Positions 14,231-22,183 of a stretch of DNA of 37,017 nt are shown in pieces. The notes under the pieces were generated by a model that was not told the DNA's origin, made no database searches, and was given only the letters and a program-made list of their open reading frames with translations. This DNA is from CAWHMN01 sp051001135 (lineage in GTDB: Bacteria; Acidobacteriota; Terriglobia; Terriglobales; Acidobacteriaceae). The number at the start of each line of letters is the position of its first letter. Within the stretch, counting starts at the first letter, position 1. The translations under genes and the position numbers were made by a program. Location of the stretch: assembly GCA_051001135.1 (NCBI GenBank), contig JBPCNO010000185.1:1-37017 (forward strand). Reading direction: 5' to 3'.

Positions 14231-17102
14231 GAACGGGCTTCCTTGCAACGGGGAATTCAAGGTGGAAGGTGGTGCCGCTGCCAAGCTGGCTTTCGACCTG
14301 GATCTTGCCGGCGTGCTCCTGGATGATGCCGTAGGTGACCGCGAGGCCCAGGCCGGTACCGCGCCGCTGGCCCTCGATCGGCGCACCCTTGGTGGTGAAG
14401 AAGGGATCGTAGATGCGCCCCACATGTTCCGGGGCGATGCCGGAGCCGCTGTCCATGATGCGCACGCCAACCTGGCCGTTGACCTCGGTCATCACGCGCA
14501 GGGTGCCGCCGCCGGCCATGGAGTCTTTGGCGTTGAGGAAGAGATTGAGAAAGACCTGCTGCAGTTTGCCGGGATTGCCGCGGATGAGCGGAAGATCCGC
14601 TTCAAACGCGGTCACGAGCGAGACCTGCGCCGTCTTGAACTGGTGATCGAGCAGAGTAAGCGTCTCTTCGATGATCTTGTTGAGGTCGAGTTCGCGGAAC
14701 TCCGTGCCGCTGGTGCGGGAGAAGTTGAGCAGACCGTTCACGATCTCGGAGGCGCGGAAGGTCTGTTTGGTGATCTTGTCCAACAGCCCGCTCAGCCGTT
14801 CGTCGCCACGCACCTGCTTGGCCAGCATCTGCGTGTAGGAGGAGATCACCGCCAGCGGAGTGTTGACTTCATGCGCGACCCCGGCCGCCAGCAGACCGAT
14901 AGAGGAGAGCTTTTCCGCCTGCGCGAGCTGCCCCTCGAGCTGCACGCGTTCGGTGATGTCGTCCACCAGAATGATGCGTCCGACTACCTGGAAGTGACGG
15001 GAGACGAGTGGCGCGATGGCAATGTTGGCGGTGCGTGTCTCCCCGGAACGGACGCCGAGGCGGAACTTGTAGAGGTTGTGCACGCCCGGCGCATCCTTGA
15101 AGCGGTGGAACTCGGCGAGGAACTCCGGGGGAAAGACAGCTTCGAGCGTCTGGCCCAGGACATCCACGCGCGGCGCGGCGAACATGACCTCCATCTGCGC
15201 GTTCCAGCTTTCGATCTTCTCGTCGAGGTCGATGGCGAGGATACCGACGTTGATGGATTCGACGATGTTCTCGTTGAATTCCTTGAGCCGCTCGTACTCC
15301 GAGACCTTCTCCGCCAGCGAGGCGTAGAGCCGCGCGTTCTGAATGGCGATGCCGATGTAGCTGGCCAGCGATTCGAGCAGCTCGACATCCTCGCTCGAGA
15401 GGAAGTCGCCGTCGGTAGTGCGGCCCAGACCGATGACGGCGATGGTGCGCTGACCGGCGCGGCAGGGAAGGTAGTAGTGCAGGTCGAGCGCAGCCGCGGT
15501 CCGGCGGTCGTCTTCGGAGAGGTGCAGCGCCTGCTGCGGGTTCTCAAGAAAGATGTGCGTGGGCGCGTCCGGCCCTTGAAGATCGAGCGAGCTGAGCTGC
15601 AACGCGGCCGAATCGACGCCGTGGCCATTGGGGTAGAGGCCGGTGGGCATGCCATGGCCGGCGGCCAGCACATAGCGTCCGCGGTGTCCCGGCAGCAGGA
15701 TGCCGACGCGGGCGACTAACAACGTCTGCGAGAGACGGTCGACGATGGCGTTGAGCAGCGCCGTAAGATCGGTCTGCGAGCTGAGGTTGCGGCCGAAGTC
15801 GATCAGCGTCTGCCGGTAGTCGTAGCGGGTCCGGTCGAAGAGGCGATCGACGCGATTCTGAATGCCGCGCTTGAGCGGATCGAAGAGCGCTGCGGTGATG
15901 ATGATGGTGGCAATCAGTCCCCAGGCGCCGAACGAGGGCAGGCGTGTGTGGATGACCTCCGCGGCCACCGCGACCGCACCGAAGTAGAGGCCCACCAGCA
16001 GCGCCGTGGCAAGGGTGTAGGTGACACCCCGCTTGAAGATGAGATCCACATCCATCAGCCGGTAGCGGACGATGGCGTAGCTGAAGGTGAGCGGAATCAG
16101 GACCAGCGAGAGGCCGGCGAGCCGCGTCAGCAGGCCGGGCACGGTCCAGTCCGCCAGATAGGGAACCACATAGAGCAGCGTGAACGGCAGCACCGCGAGC
16201 AGGGTCCCGCGGGTGAGCCACTTCAACTGCTGCCGGCGTAGTGGGTTGTCCGTGTGGCGATAGTGGAACAGGAAGACAATCCCGGCCAGCACGTAGTAGA
16301 GCGCGAGATACCCGGTCGCGATCTGGTCCAGGCGATGCAGCAGCAGCTCCGTGGCCGACCAGAAGAGAAAGGCGGAGGCCTGCAGGCCGATCACGATGAG
16401 CGCCGGAACATAGGCGAACACGATGGGCCAGCGCGGGTTCCAGCGATGCGGGGCGGCGGCTGTGCGGACCGTTCGCGCCACCCGGTCATCCGGGAACGCC
16501 AGCGCAAAGTGCAGGAACAACGCCGGCTGCAGCGCACCTGCGGCAATGTTGCTCCAGTAGATAATCCAGTCGAAGGTATTCAGCTTGCCGGTGTGGTGGA
16601 AGGCATAGAGAACGAACGACGCCAGACAGAAGACGAAGAAATGAGTAGCGTGGGGCGCCGTCCAGCGGCGGAACAGCACATACAAGCCGATGAGCAGATA
16701 GACCAGCGCCACCAGGCGCAGTCCCTGGTACTGGCTGCGGTCCGGAGTGACCAGGATGACCGAAGCGGTGATGCGCACATTGTCGCGCAGCAGGGTGTAG
16801 TCGATGCGGCGGTAGATGCCGGTGCGGAACCACTCGCGCACCAGCGAGGCCGTACGCGGCACCGGCTGATCGTTCGCTGTAAGCAGCAGATCGCCGGGCT
16901 TGATGCCGGCGCGTTCGCCCGCGGTGTTGTTGGGAACCCGCTGCGCGCGCAGGCCTCCGTGAGACTCCACCCAGGCGACGCCGTCGGTGGGCTCTTGGAA
17001 CTCCATATCCTTGGCAAAGTTCAGGGACGCAAAGACCGCCGCCGCAACCGTGAACAATGCCAGCAGGACCACTGTGGCCCGGATTTGGAGAGATTTCTGC
17101 AT
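14223..17102 (-). CDS. PDZ-containing multi-TM sensor histidine kinase (GAF-PAS-HisKA-HATPase)
   Basis: The 959-residue kinase begins with a membrane helix (8-28), then an extracytoplasmic PDZ-like domain (about 33-118; GLRAQRVPNNTAGERAGIKPGD core split as RVPNNTAGERAG and IKPGDLLLTAN). Eight or so membrane helices span about 128-408, followed by a GAF domain (about 440-592), a PAS domain (about 608-720), HisKA with H744 in VAHEVNTPL, and a HATPase domain. The latter has N-box NLFLNAKD (853-860), G1 DSGSGI (884-889) and G2 GTGLGL (915-920). PDZ modules usually bind C-terminal peptides or sense misfolded envelope proteins. ATG 17102 is chosen because the hydrophobic N-terminus starts there; the frame is open for 54 further codons upstream without conserved features. 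It overlaps the regulator gene by eight bases. Confidence 0.92.
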   Translation of the reverse strand: MQKSLQIRATVVLLALFTVAAAVFASLNFAKDMEFQEPTDGVAWVESHGGLRAQRVPNNTAGERAGIKPGDLLLTANDQPVPRTASLVREWFRTGIYRRIDYTLLRDNVRITASVILVTPDRSQYQGLRLVALVYLLIGLYVLFRRWTAPHATHFFVFCLASFVLYAFHHTGKLNTFDWIIYWSNIAAGALQPALFLHFALAFPDDRVARTVRTAAAPHRWNPRWPIVFAYVPALIVIGLQASAFLFWSATELLLHRLDQIATGYLALYYVLAGIVFLFHYRHTDNPLRRQQLKWLTRGTLLAVLPFTLLYVVPYLADWTVPGLLTRLAGLSLVLIPLTFSYAIVRYRLMDVDLIFKRGVTYTLATALLVGLYFGAVAVAAEVIHTRLPSFGAWGLIATIIITAALFDPLKRGIQNRVDRLFDRTRYDYRQTLIDFGRNLSSQTDLTALLNAIVDRLSQTLLVARVGILLPGHRGRYVLAAGHGMPTGLYPNGHGVDSAALQLSSLDLQGPDAPTHIFLENPQQALHLSEDDRRTAAALDLHYYLPCRAGQRTIAVIGLGRTTDGDFLSSEDVELLESLASYIGIAIQNARLYASLAEKVSEYERLKEFNENIVESINVGILAIDLDEKIESWNAQMEVMFAAPRVDVLGQTLEAVFPPEFLAEFHRFKDAPGVHNLYKFRLGVRSGETRTANIAIAPLVSRHFQVVGRIILVDDITERVQLEGQLAQAEKLSSIGLLAAGVAHEVNTPLAVISSYTQMLAKQVRGDERLSGLLDKITKQTFRASEIVNGLLNFSRTSGTEFRELDLNKIIEETLTLLDHQFKTAQVSLVTAFEADLPLIRGNPGKLQQVFLNLFLNAKDSMAGGGTLRVMTEVNGQVGVRIMDSGSGIAPEHVGRIYDPFFTTKGAPIEGQRRGTGLGLAVTYGIIQEHAGKIQVESQLGSGTTFHLEFPVARKPVHV

Positions 17103-17498
17103 GGACGAGTTAGGCGGTCGCTCCCACCAGCCTGCAAGCACGCTGCCTGCCACGATCCCAATGCGAGGGCAGTGGGAGGTTACCGCGAGTATACCGTTGC
17201 AGTCATGGAACTTATGTAAAGAACACGACCGGGCGCAAACGTTTGTGACGTGTTGCGGAGGCAATCGTTTATATTCCTAATTCGGAAGAGGCCTATGAAA
17301 TTGCGTAGATTCAGCGCCCGTCGCACCAAAACCGCTTGCCCCAAACCGCAATGTCACAAAGATGACGTAACTCTGGCCCGCGAAGCATCTTTTGCCTTCC
17401 TCTCCACCTCTCATTATTTAAAGGGACTGCAAATCCGCGGTAAACGGCGCGTGAACGCGCAGCACGGCCCACATAGAGGCCAGAACAGAAAGGATGCA
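17103..17498. promoter_or_regulatory. Divergent intergenic region between kinase and hydrolase genes
   Basis: About 396 bp separate the preferred starts. It contains a perfect palindrome CAAACGTTTG at 17236-17245 and an AT-rich stretch at 17268-17282 (TTTATATTCC) that could be a promoter element for the plus-strand gene. The hydrolase frame is open from 17250, and ATG 17295 follows GGAAGAGG. So 17295-17498 could encode a 68-residue basic N-terminal extension or a leader. No RNA fold was recognised. Confidence 0.4.
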
Positions 17499-18413
17499 AT
17501 GGCACTCGCGGCATGGATGCGGGCAGCGGGAGAGATGCGGGCCACCCCGGGCCACGTGCAAGTGGAAGGCGCGCGCATGCACTTCCTCCAGGCGGGAGAA
17601 GGACCGGACCTGGTCCTGGTGCATGGGCTGCTCGGTTCCGCGGCGGCGTGGGAGCCATCGCTCGGACAGCTTGCGCTGGACTCGACCGTGTACGCGGTCG
17701 ACGCGCTGGGGATCGGCGGCTCTGACCGTGTTCCACATCTCGACGTAAGCCTCAAGGCGACCGCCCGGCGATTGGTCGCATTCATGGACGCCTGCGACAT
17801 CGAACAGGCAGATCTGGTGGGTACATCGCACGGTGGCGCCGTGGTGCTCATGTTCGCCGCACTCTACCCGGAGCGCGTACGTTCCGTGGTGTTGCACGCG
17901 CCCGCCAATCCGTTCTCGGACATCGCTGATCCGCTGATCCGGTTTTACCGCACGGCGCTCGGCCGCTGGTTCGCGCATCAGGTTCCGGGCTTGCCGGCGC
18001 ATGTGAAGACGCTGGCCCTGGGCCGCATGTATGGCGACGCACGGCGCATGCGTGAGGGATCTCTGGAACTGTATGTGGACCCGCTGCGGGTTCCGGGTAC
18101 CGTAGAGTACGTGCTGGGTATTCTGTCCCGTTGGTTCGACGACATGGATGCATTGCGGACGGTGCTCGGGCGGGTGCGGTCCACCCCCGCACTGTTGCTG
18201 TGGGGCGACTACGACCGTGCTGTCAGCATTCGCAGCGCGGACGCCCTGATGCAGTGCTTCGAGCGGGCAGAGTTCGTGCTGCTGGGAGGCGCAGGACATC
18301 TGCCCTTTGAAGAGGTGCCACAGGCCTTTTGTGCACCCATCAGCGCCTTTCTCCGGACACTGGACCGCCAAGCGATGGAGCCGGCGTTGGGGAGACAGCG
18401 TGACGCCGCCTAG
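17499..18413 (+). CDS. Alpha/beta hydrolase
   Basis: The 304-residue protein is an alpha/beta-hydrolase-fold enzyme acting on an unknown ester, epoxide or related substrate. The oxyanion-hole motif is VHGLLGSAAAW (41-51), the nucleophile elbow is GTSHGGA with S110, the acid is likely D239 in GDYDRAV, and the general base is H267 in GAGHLPFEE. The start at ATG 17499 follows AAAGGA with short spacing and gives a normal N-terminus. An in-frame ATG at 17295 with a better ribosome-binding site (GGAAGAGG) would add 68 basic, unconserved-looking residues. The gene is divergent from the histidine kinase gene. Confidence 0.88.
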   Translation: MALAAWMRAAGEMRATPGHVQVEGARMHFLQAGEGPDLVLVHGLLGSAAAWEPSLGQLALDSTVYAVDALGIGGSDRVPHLDVSLKATARRLVAFMDACDIEQADLVGTSHGGAVVLMFAALYPERVRSVVLHAPANPFSDIADPLIRFYRTALGRWFAHQVPGLPAHVKTLALGRMYGDARRMREGSLELYVDPLRVPGTVEYVLGILSRWFDDMDALRTVLGRVRSTPALLLWGDYDRAVSIRSADALMQCFERAEFVLLGGAGHLPFEEVPQAFCAPISAFLRTLDRQAMEPALGRQRDAA

Positions 18414-18572
18414 AAGAAAGGCTGGACGGGCATGCGCAGGAAAGGGCATCCTAAACAGGCAGAAAGCTGCGCCGCCTGTCGGCGCATGCATGTTTGCCAC
18501 GACCCTCGGGCGGGCTAGGTAATTTCACGAATGAGACGCGGCTCAGGCCGCGATGGGAGGAAGTTGCTGGTG

Positions 18573-18953
18573 ATGAGTCTGAAGAGGTTTGTAGGACCGA
18601 TGCTGCTGGCATCTGCGATCGCCGTCACGGGAACGGGCGCGTTCGCGATGACGCAGACCGCAGGGCAGGATATGAAGAACGCCGGAACCGATACCAAGGA
18701 TGCCTCCAAGGACGTCGGTCACGGCGTAGTGAAGGGGACAAAGAAGGGCTACGACGCGACCAAGCATGGTACCGAGAAGGCCTACGACAAGACCAAGAAC
18801 GGTACCGAGGACGCCTACGACAAGACCACGGGCAAAACCAAGAAGACCTATCACAAGGCCAAGCACCATACCAAGAGCGCCGCGCACAAAACAGCGACAG
18901 CTACCGCGAATACGGCTGACAAGGCCGCGGACAAGACAAATCCCGATCATTAG
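18573..18953 (+). CDS. Secreted LEA-like protein with 11-residue repeats
   Basis: The 126-residue product has a signal peptide (MSLKRFVGPMLLASAIAVTG, cleavage likely after AFA at 25). The mature part, residues 46-122, is seven consecutive 11-residue repeats: KDVGHGVVKGT, KKGYDATKHGT, EKAYDKTKNGT, EDAYDKTTGKT, KKTYHKAKHHT, KSAAHKTATAT, ANTADKAADKT. This period and composition are typical of group 3 LEA proteins and apolipoprotein-like amphipathic helices, which protect membranes or proteins during drying. Function is inferred from repeat type only. A GTG at 18570 directly before the ATG is an alternative start, since GGAGGA lies at 18556-18561. It ends 30 bp before a perfect 11-bp hairpin. Confidence 0.75.
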   Translation: MSLKRFVGPMLLASAIAVTGTGAFAMTQTAGQDMKNAGTDTKDASKDVGHGVVKGTKKGYDATKHGTEKAYDKTKNGTEDAYDKTTGKTKKTYHKAKHHTKSAAHKTATATANTADKAADKTNPDH

Positions 18954-18983
18954 AGCGTTTCGCCTGTTGGCGAGTCACACAGA

Positions 18984-19014
18984 AGAAGCCGCGCATCCGC
19001 GCGGCTTCTGTTCG
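18984..19014. terminator. Terminator hairpin between convergent genes
   Basis: AGAAGCCGCGC (18984-18994) pairs perfectly with GCGCGGCTTCT (18999-19009) around ATCC. The plus-side T tract is short (TGTTCG); the minus side reads TTCTTCT. It lies between the convergent LEA-like and oxidoreductase genes and may serve both. Confidence 0.75.
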
Positions 19015-19032
19015 TGATGCGGGTGAACTTAC

Positions 19033-19692
19033 TCAGCGGCGCCCGCTGGATGGCCCGTCAGCGGCGAGGTAGACGCCGCGATGATGAAAGCGGGGATCGT
19101 TGAGCTGCTGCAGCATGAAATCAGCGACATCGGCGCGCGAGATATGCCGACTGCTCGATGGCATCGAATCGGGCAGCACGCAGTAATTTCCGGTGGCCGG
19201 GCCGTCTGTCAGCCGCGGCGGCCGCACGATGGTGTAATCCATCTCCGAGTCTGCAAGCAGCCGCTCCTGCGCCGCCTGATCGGCCATGGGATGACGCAGC
19301 AGCGTGCGCTTGACCACGGCGAACAGCAGGTTTGAGAGCGGCGTCTGATACTTGCCGGCGCCCGGAACAGCTCCGGCCGCCCCGAGAACGATGATGCGTT
19401 CAATGTAGTGCTGGCGCATGCCGTGCAGGATGTTGGGCAGCGCGTTGGCCAGCAGCGACTCCAGCTTGAGCGAGCGCGCGCCCAGTGCCGAGAGCACCGC
19501 GCGCTGTCCGTTCATGGCATCGGCCACTGCTTCCGTATCCAATGCGTCGCCCGCTACCACGCGCAAACCCGTACGCGGTTGCAGTTGCGCCGGGTCACGG
19601 ACGAACGCCGTCACCGTATGCGCCTGTTCGATTGCTTTCTCTACCAGCAGGCGGCCGATGCCGCCGGTCGCTCCGAAGACGATGATCCGCAT
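19033..19692 (-). CDS. NAD(P)-binding oxidoreductase (atypical SDR, NmrA/YwnB-like)
   Basis: The 219-residue protein is a Rossmann-fold atypical short-chain dehydrogenase. The dinucleotide motif GATGGIG is at 7-13, AFVRDP follows the second strand, and the VLGAAGA and YTIVRPPRLTDGP segments are typical of the NAD(P)H-binding (PF13460-like) group. The classical YxxxK catalytic pair is not evident, so it may be a redox sensor or flavin/biliverdin reductase-like protein; the substrate is unknown. ATG 19692 is preceded by GGAAG at good spacing. It is convergent with the LEA-like gene and divergent from the four-helix protein gene. Confidence 0.85.
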   Translation of the reverse strand: MRIIVFGATGGIGRLLVEKAIEQAHTVTAFVRDPAQLQPRTGLRVVAGDALDTEAVADAMNGQRAVLSALGARSLKLESLLANALPNILHGMRQHYIERIIVLGAAGAVPGAGKYQTPLSNLLFAVVKRTLLRHPMADQAAQERLLADSEMDYTIVRPPRLTDGPATGNYCVLPDSMPSSSRHISRADVADFMLQQLNDPRFHHRGVYLAADGPSSGRR

Positions 19693-19841
19693 GCCACTTC
19701 CCGTTCTGAACGCTTGCCGCTTCCAGGTAAGGAACACTATAAACGGCGCGCAACTCTCTGGGTATAACGGCCGAGAGGCCAGCGGCGGGCAACCTGGATG
19801 CCGCAGTCACATCCCATCCTGAAAGGAGAGACCACGACCCA

Positions 19842-20303
19842 ATGCCAGAAAATATCGATCCGGAGAAGGTAGAAAAAACGCTGAAGAATTTAATTGAGAC
19901 GCTACGGGATGGACACGAAGGATTTACGGAGCTGGGCCATCGGCTGACCGATCCGCAAGCGAAGCGGTTCTTCCTGGAAGAGACGCAGATCCGTTCGAAC
20001 TTTGCCGGCGAACTCGAGAACGAGTTGCACCACCTGGGCGTGAAGGACGTGAAGGTGGGAACGTCGGCCTCCTCCAAGGCGCACCGCGTGTGGGCCGAGT
20101 TGAAGAATAAGATGGGCGGGGGCGACCACGCCCTGCTCGATACGGCGGAACAGGGCGAGGACACCGCGAAGAAAGCGTACGCCGAGGCGCTGGAAGAACG
20201 TCTCTCTGCCAATGTGCGCGAGCTTGTGGCGCGTCAGCAGGCGCACATCCTGCAGTCTCACGATCGCGTCAAGGCCCTGCGCGATTCCAGCAAGGCGGCG
20301 TAG
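19842..20303 (+). CDS. PA2169-family four-helix-bundle (ferritin-like, DUF2383) protein
   Basis: The 153-residue soluble protein matches the PA2169/DUF2383 family. It has the N-terminal LKNLIETLRDGHEGFTELGHRL region (shown in parts LKNLIETLRDG and HEGFTELGHRL), EETQIRSNFAGELENEL (46-62), VWAELKN (83-89), DTAEQGEDTAKKAY (100-113) and the C-terminal QQAHILQSHDRVKALRD helix (132-148). The fold is ferritin-like, but no function is established; members are often stress-related. AAAGGAGA lies about 13 bases upstream of the ATG. A strong terminator follows. Confidence 0.88.
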   Translation: MPENIDPEKVEKTLKNLIETLRDGHEGFTELGHRLTDPQAKRFFLEETQIRSNFAGELENELHHLGVKDVKVGTSASSKAHRVWAELKNKMGGGDHALLDTAEQGEDTAKKAYAEALEERLSANVRELVARQQAHILQSHDRVKALRDSSKAA

Positions 20304-20328
20304 TTGCAGCAGTAACTACGCAGGAAGG

Positions 20329-20363
20329 AGCCCGGCGGAATCATCCCGCCGGGCTTTCTGTTT
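20329..20363 (+). terminator. Intrinsic terminator after the PA2169-family gene
   Basis: AGCCCGGCGG (20329-20338) pairs with CCGCCGGGCT (20346-20355), followed by TTCTGTTT. It lies between convergent genes and could also stop minus-strand transcription of the YchF-like gene. Confidence 0.85.
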
Positions 20364-20404
20364 CGCCATTAAACTCTTTCGTTATATACGCCTGCGCGAT
20401 TGTA

Positions 20405-21490
20405 CTAGCCGCTGTGACGAATATGCAGGACGTCTCCATCCTGCACCAGATAGTCTTTGCCTTCGAGCCGCAGCGTTCCCTGGGAGCGGGCGTTGGCCTC
20501 TGACTTGGCCGCCAGCAGGGTGTCCCAGTGGATGGTCTCCGCGCGGATGAAGTGCTTCTCCAGATCGGAGTGGATCGCCCCTGCGGCCTCCTGCGCGCGG
20601 GAGTTGACGGGCACCGTCCAGGCGCGGCACTCGTCCTCACCCACGGTGAAAAAGGAGATCAGCCCGAGCAACTCGTAGCTCTTGCGGATCAGGCGCACCA
20701 GGCCGCTTTCGGTCAGTCCGTAGCTCGAGAGAAACTCGGCGGACTCCTCATCCGGCATCTCCGCCAGCTCCGCTTCCACCTTGCCGCAGATGGCGGTGGC
20801 TCCGGCGTGGGGCTTGGTCGCGATCTCTGTCAATCCGTACTTTGCCACAGCCGCGCCCAGATCCGCCCCCAGCGTGGTGCTTTCCGAGATGTTTACAACG
20901 TAGAGGATGGGCTTGCGGGAGAGAAATCCGAAGCCGCGGATGAGCTTCTGCTCGTCCGCCGACATCTCGAGTTCACGCAGCGGCCGCTCCTGCTCAAGCT
21001 GCACCTTCGCGCGTTCGAGCAGCGCATTCTCCCGTTCGAGCTCCGGGGTGCGCATCTTCTTCAGGTCTTTCTGCAGACGCTCCAGCCGCTTCTCCACCTG
21101 CGCCAGGTCGGAAAAGATGAGATCGAACTCGACATTGCGGATGTCGCGCACCGGATCGATCTCGCCCACGTGCGGGATGGAATCATCCTCGAAGGCGCGC
21201 AGCACGTGGATGAGCGCGTCCACCTGCCGAAGGCTGGCGAGGAACGCCGTCTCCTTCAGCGCCTCCTGGCCGATGGCCGCAACATCCACATACTCGACCG
21301 TGGCGTAGTTGAGCTTCTTCGGGTTGTAGAGCGCGGCGAGCTGGCTTAGGCGCTCATCCGGCACCCGCGCCACTCCCAGATGCGCCTCGCGTGGGTTGGA
21401 GTACGCCTTCTCTTCGAGCTTGGCTTTGGTGAGAATCCTGAACAACGAGGTCTTGCCGACCTGTGGCAGGCCGATGATGCCGGTTTTCAT
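20405..21490 (-). CDS. ychF: YchF/OLA1-like NTPase, divergent
   Basis: The 361-residue protein is a YchF-type P-loop NTPase with a C-terminal TGS domain. The P-loop is GLPQVGKTS (7-15), the coiled-coil insertion lies around 120-190, the ATP-specificity motif is NISE in YVVNISES, and the C-terminus (RAWTVPVNSRAQEAAGAIH, then LEGKDYLVQDGDVLHI) matches the YchF TGS region. YchF proteins bind ribosomes and prefer ATP. The canonical G3 motif DxAGLVKGAS is replaced by DVAAIGQEAL, and the usual GEGLGN stretch is missing, so it is a divergent paralogue rather than textbook YchF. ATG 21490 has AGGA five bases upstream. Confidence 0.85.
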   Translation of the reverse strand: MKTGIIGLPQVGKTSLFRILTKAKLEEKAYSNPREAHLGVARVPDERLSQLAALYNPKKLNYATVEYVDVAAIGQEALKETAFLASLRQVDALIHVLRAFEDDSIPHVGEIDPVRDIRNVEFDLIFSDLAQVEKRLERLQKDLKKMRTPELERENALLERAKVQLEQERPLRELEMSADEQKLIRGFGFLSRKPILYVVNISESTTLGADLGAAVAKYGLTEIATKPHAGATAICGKVEAELAEMPDEESAEFLSSYGLTESGLVRLIRKSYELLGLISFFTVGEDECRAWTVPVNSRAQEAAGAIHSDLEKHFIRAETIHWDTLLAAKSEANARSQGTLRLEGKDYLVQDGDVLHIRHSG

Positions 21491-21604
21491 GCTGGTCCTG
21501 AGAGTAGGGAATCGATGGCGGAGTCGAAGCTGTTCCGGCTCCAAAGTACGGAGCGGACGCCAAACTCCGATGATACATGGCCTACGGGAAGAACACTGCG
21601 ATGC

Positions 21605-22117
21605 CTAGACGAGCTCCCGCGGCACGTGCGGGCGCCCGGCGAGCAGGAAGGCGACAAAGCCGCAGACGATCACGATGCCTTCCAGGTGCGTAGAAAGCCG
21701 GTGCAGCCGATCGAAGATTTCGCGCGCCGGGTTGTTCTCCGGCACCGCTGCGATCTTGCCGCCGACCGCCTCGCGTGCCGTCTCCATGCGCGGGATGATG
21801 GAGAACTGCGAGTAGCAGGTGATGCCCAGCATGACGATCACGAGAACGACCTGGGGAACCACGGAGTGCCAGCGGACGAGCGTGCGCAGCGCAAGCGAGA
21901 AGAGCAGGAAGAGCACCCCCATCACAATGCCGAAATAGTGCAGATGCGAGAGCGAGCCCTCCACTACCTGACCCATCGCATGGATGCCGCTGGCGGGGTC
22001 GGGGAAGTCCGGCGGCAGGACCTCGCGGGCGACGTGCACCACCATGAGGAAGAAGACCAGCGCGCCCAGCCACAGGCCAAGCACCAGCAGGGACAGCGTT
22101 CCGAGAAACGATCGCAT
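21605..22117 (-). CDS. DUF4149/TMEM205-like membrane protein
   Basis: The 170-residue product has four predicted membrane helices: about 7-28, 60-80, 88-108 and 147-165. The N-terminal LWLGALVFFLMVVHVAREVL segment, the HLHYFGIVMG motif and the FDRLHRLSTHLEGIVIV segment match the DUF4149 (TMEM205-like) family of unknown function. ATG 22117 is used; an in-frame GTG at 22144 would add nine residues. It lies 66 bp downstream of htpX on the same strand. Confidence 0.75.
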   Translation of the reverse strand: MRSFLGTLSLLVLGLWLGALVFFLMVVHVAREVLPPDFPDPASGIHAMGQVVEGSLSHLHYFGIVMGVLFLLFSLALRTLVRWHSVVPQVVLVIVMLGITCYSQFSIIPRMETAREAVGGKIAAVPENNPAREIFDRLHRLSTHLEGIVIVCGFVAFLLAGRPHVPRELV

Positions 22118-22183
22118 GCGCACGGTTCGTGGGATGCGCTCCACGCCCTGCGAGTCGTCCCGCAGCTCGTGTTTGCCGCGAGC

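Noticed and set aside
20329..20363. Hairpin considered as a regulatory RNA element
   Set aside because: The stem followed by TTCTGTTT between two convergent genes is sufficiently explained as a terminator.
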